Source: an uncultured Muribaculaceae bacterium
GTDB taxonomy: Bacteria; Bacteroidota; Bacteroidia; Bacteroidales; Muribaculaceae
Direction: 5' to 3'
NCBI GenBank assembly: GCA_910584185.1
Contig: CAJTYC010000101.1
Location: forward strand, 1-7,106
DNA length: 7,106 nucleotides
A model generated the notes under the pieces. The model did not search any database. It was not told where the DNA came from and saw nothing but the letters and a program-made list of their open reading frames with translations. Below, piece by piece: positions 5,929-7,106 of the stretch. Each line of letters begins with the position of its first letter. The first letter of the stretch is position 1. The position numbers and the translations under genes are program-made.

Positions 5929-5936
5929 TATTTACT

Positions 5937-6818
5937 ATGGGAAGAATAGCCATAACACTTGAAAAGCAAATCGAACTCCTGCGCAGCCGGGGTATGATTA
6001 TAAATGATGTCGAGAAAGCAAAAGAAGTTTTGCTCGATGTCGGATATTACCGTCTTGGTTTTTATTGGTTTCCGTTTGAGAAGCCTTGCGGTCAGCATCA
6101 AGCACGAACACACGAATTTGTAGCAGGAGCAAATTTTGACGATGCGGTAAAACTGTATTACTTTGATTATGCGCTCCGCAACATTCTGCAAAAGTACATC
6201 ACACGCATAGAGGTGAATTTCAGGACATATCTTGTATATTTGATTTCCAACCGATACGATATGTTACCTACTTGGTTCGTTTCCTCGCGTGTTGTTGACC
6301 GTGACTATATCGCAAGTTTTGACAAGGAGGTATATACTGATAAATTCAAAAGGAATAAATTCATAGCGGCGCATCACAGGAAGCATATAAACGATAAGTA
6401 TGCTCCGGCGTGGAAAACGCTTGAATTTATGACATTAGGCAGTAATATAGCTTTGTACAAATCTTTGCTCGACCTTGAAGATAAAAAGGATATATCAAAG
6501 CATTTCGGCATTACCTACACCAACATTTTTGAGAATTATTTGGACGTAGTAAGGTGCGTAAGAAACACCTGCGCTCACGGAGGTTTGCTTTACGATATGG
6601 CATTATATCCGTTAATCCGCCGGGGCCCGGCAAATGTAAGCGGAAGTGAGCGCAAAAAACTCTATGGCGCATTAAAGGTTGTCGGGTATCTGTTAAAGCA
6701 AGTATCAGCTAATCGTGCGGCAGAGTTTGAGAAAGAGGTAGAGGATTTACTTAAAAAGTATGCTACTACTCCGGCAATAAAGACAATTCTGCGCACAAGC
6801 AGCGGTTTTCCAGTTTGA
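5937..6818 (+). CDS. Abi_2 family (AbiD/AbiF-type) HEPN protein, putative abortive-infection RNase toxin
   Basis: A 293-aa protein beginning MGRIAITLEKQIELLRSRGM. An in-frame ATG at 5916 lies upstream of the -7 box and would not be in the transcript, so 5937 is the better start. Abi_2 hallmarks in order: GYYRLGFYWFPF (~36-47), FDDAVKLYYFDYALRNIL (~67-84), RIEVNFRTYL (~90-99), APAWKTLEFMTLGS (~156-169), and VRCVRNTCAHGGLLYD (~205-220), in which R209-N-T-C-A-H214 is an Rx4H motif of HEPN ribonucleases, the class related to Cas13. Known members cause phage-induced growth arrest by RNA cleavage and, for AbiF, are paired with a small RNA. A candidate RNA follows immediately downstream. GC is low (20/60 at 6421-6480), unlike the head genes. 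A defence or superinfection-exclusion role is inferred from the family. Confidence 0.85.
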   Translation: MGRIAITLEKQIELLRSRGMIINDVEKAKEVLLDVGYYRLGFYWFPFEKPCGQHQARTHEFVAGANFDDAVKLYYFDYALRNILQKYITRIEVNFRTYLVYLISNRYDMLPTWFVSSRVVDRDYIASFDKEVYTDKFKRNKFIAAHHRKHINDKYAPAWKTLEFMTLGSNIALYKSLLDLEDKKDISKHFGITYTNIFENYLDVVRCVRNTCAHGGLLYDMALYPLIRRGPANVSGSERKKLYGALKVVGYLLKQVSANRAAEFEKEVEDLLKKYATTPAIKTILRTSSGFPV

Positions 6819-6841
6819 TAGAGAAACTTTCTTATGAAATA

Positions 6842-6873
6842 TTTTGTTGATTAAGAAAAAAGAAGTACCTTTG
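6842..6873 (+). promoter_or_regulatory. Strong promoter for the small RNA downstream of abi
   Basis: TTTTG (6842-6846), 19 nt, then TACCTTTG (6866-6873) is a near-perfect Bacteroidetes -33/-7 pair. It begins only 24 nt after the Abi stop codon, with transcription predicted from about 6880. It is the best-matching promoter in the window. Confidence 0.72.
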
Positions 6874-6879
6874 CAACAT

Positions 6880-6970
6880 AAATAGTGCTCGTATAGGCTA
6901 TGTCTCTATACCAACACTTAAAAAGGGAAAAAGAGGTCGCGGACTATGTCTCCGCGACCTCGCCTTTTTT
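6880..6970 (+). ncRNA. Predicted ~90-nt two-hairpin small RNA, candidate antitoxin RNA of the Abi protein
   Basis: The transcript is bounded by a clear promoter and a clear terminator. Hairpin 1: AGTG (6884-6887) pairs with CACT (6915-6918); after a symmetric 3x3 internal loop, GTATAG (6891-6896) pairs with CTATAC (6906-6911), with a 9-nt loop at 6897-6905. A purine-rich single-stranded linker (6919-6932) follows. Hairpin 2 is the terminator at 6933-6961. Both loop regions carry CTATGTCTC (6898-6906 and 6944-6952). AbiF genes are known to be accompanied by a structured RNA (an abiF RNA motif has been described, and AbiF-RNA pairs are reported as toxin-antitoxin modules ancestral to Cas13); from memory I cannot check this RNA against that model. 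Alternatives are an attenuator leader for a gene beyond 7106 or an unrelated sRNA. Confidence 0.65.
6933..6970 (+). terminator. Intrinsic terminator, probably bidirectional
   Basis: GAGGTCGCGGA (6933-6943) pairs perfectly with TCCGCGACCTC (6951-6961), an 11-bp stem with a 7-nt loop, followed by GCC and six T (6965-6970). On the minus strand the same stem is followed by five T, CCC and more T, so it should also stop leftward transcription. Confidence 0.88.
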
Positions 6971-6987
6971 ATACCCATATCATCAAC

Positions 6988-7016
6988 AAAAAGAGCCGCC
7001 CCTTGCGGAGCAGCCC
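6988..7016 (-). terminator. Minus-strand intrinsic terminator with GCAA tetraloop
   Basis: In minus-strand RNA, positions 7016-7007 pair with 7002-6993 over 10 bp with three G-U wobbles, closed by a GCAA (GNRA) tetraloop at 7006-7003 and followed by five U (6992-6988). On the plus strand the wobbles become C-A or A-G mismatches, so the element acts leftward only. It implies a minus-strand gene ending at or beyond the right edge. Confidence 0.7.
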
Positions 7017-7019
7017 AAA

Positions 7020-7047
7020 GAGGGAGAGAGGGAGGTCAGGGGTCAGA
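7020..7047 (-). repeat. Heptamer-periodic intergenic spacer, right flank
   Basis: On the minus strand it reads TCTGACC, CCTGACC, TCCCTCT, CTCCCTC in 7-nt register, immediately before the minus-strand terminator. No gene is supported in 6971-7106 on either strand apart from a possible end of a leftward gene. Confidence 0.45.
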
Positions 7048-7106
7048 CCGGGGCGCATAGTAATAAACCTGTGTTTAGGCGTATATTTTGCATATTCTGA
7101 AGATGA

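Noticed and set aside
5916..5936. Upstream ATG extending the Abi protein by seven residues
   Set aside because: The ATG at 5916 lies upstream of the -7 box TAACTTTG, so it is not in the predicted transcript, and the residues added are simply the promoter translated.
6900..7100. 66-codon plus-strand reading frame beginning MSLYQHLKREKEV
   Set aside because: It starts in the loop of hairpin 1 and runs through the terminator stem and a second terminator in the opposite sense. Its composition after residue 30 is low-complexity spacer. A short leader peptide cannot be wholly excluded, but the RNA structure explains the region better.
7071..7106. Possible rightward promoter TATATTTTG and start of a new gene at the edge
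   Set aside because: The box has one base too many for TAnnTTTG and no -33 element is seen; too little sequence remains to support a gene.
1..7106. CRISPR array, tRNA, integrase attachment site or insertion sequence
   Set aside because: No regularly spaced repeats of CRISPR type, no cloverleaf with a tRNA-like T-arm, no transposase or integrase frame and no terminal inverted repeats were found on reading both strands. The heptamers are too short and contiguous to be CRISPR repeats.

Overview
The window looks like part of a Bacteroidales (gut Bacteroidetes) genome carrying phage structural genes. The host call rests on core promoters of the Bacteroidetes type (TAnnTTTG at -7, with a T-rich -33 element 19 nt upstream in three of five cases), the lack of strong Shine-Dalgarno sequences, and proteins that resemble Bacteroidales prophage proteins. 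I had no database access, so all family names come from reading the protein sequences.

Layout. From 5871 leftward the minus strand carries a phage head operon. In transcription order it holds a ClpP-like prohead protease with a C-terminal scaffold-like coiled coil (5841-4858), a major capsid protein (4815-3856), a conserved virion-type protein (3816-3244) and a phosphoribosyltransferase-domain protein (3218-2511). A plus-strand cargo gene interrupts this series: a secreted TlpA/thioredoxin-like protein (1732-2514) with its own promoter and much lower GC. The minus-strand series resumes from its own promoter at about 1689-1658 with a coiled-coil protein (1634-1050), a degenerate PLD-like protein starting at GTG (1026-496), a terminase-small-subunit-like HTH protein (539-189) and the first ~49 codons of another small protein that leaves the window at base 1. 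Gene junctions contain short sequences with 7-nt periodicity.

Right flank. Head to head with the head operon is an Abi_2/AbiD-AbiF-type gene (5937-6818) with a HEPN-like R-N-x-C-A-H motif. About 25 nt after its stop codon begins a strong independent promoter. It drives a predicted ~90-nt structured RNA (about 6880-6970) made of two hairpins with nearly the same loop sequence, the second being an intrinsic terminator. This protein-plus-RNA pair matches what is known of AbiF-type toxin/ncRNA systems and is the most interesting item in the window. A minus-strand terminator at 6988-7016 closes a gene arriving from beyond the right edge.

How it fits together: the head operon builds the capsid, while the two low-GC plus-strand genes, the thioredoxin and the Abi protein with its RNA, look like cargo. 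Each sits behind its own promoter, and the two promoters share a 16-nt identical block. No tRNA, rRNA, CRISPR array, IS element or integrase is visible.
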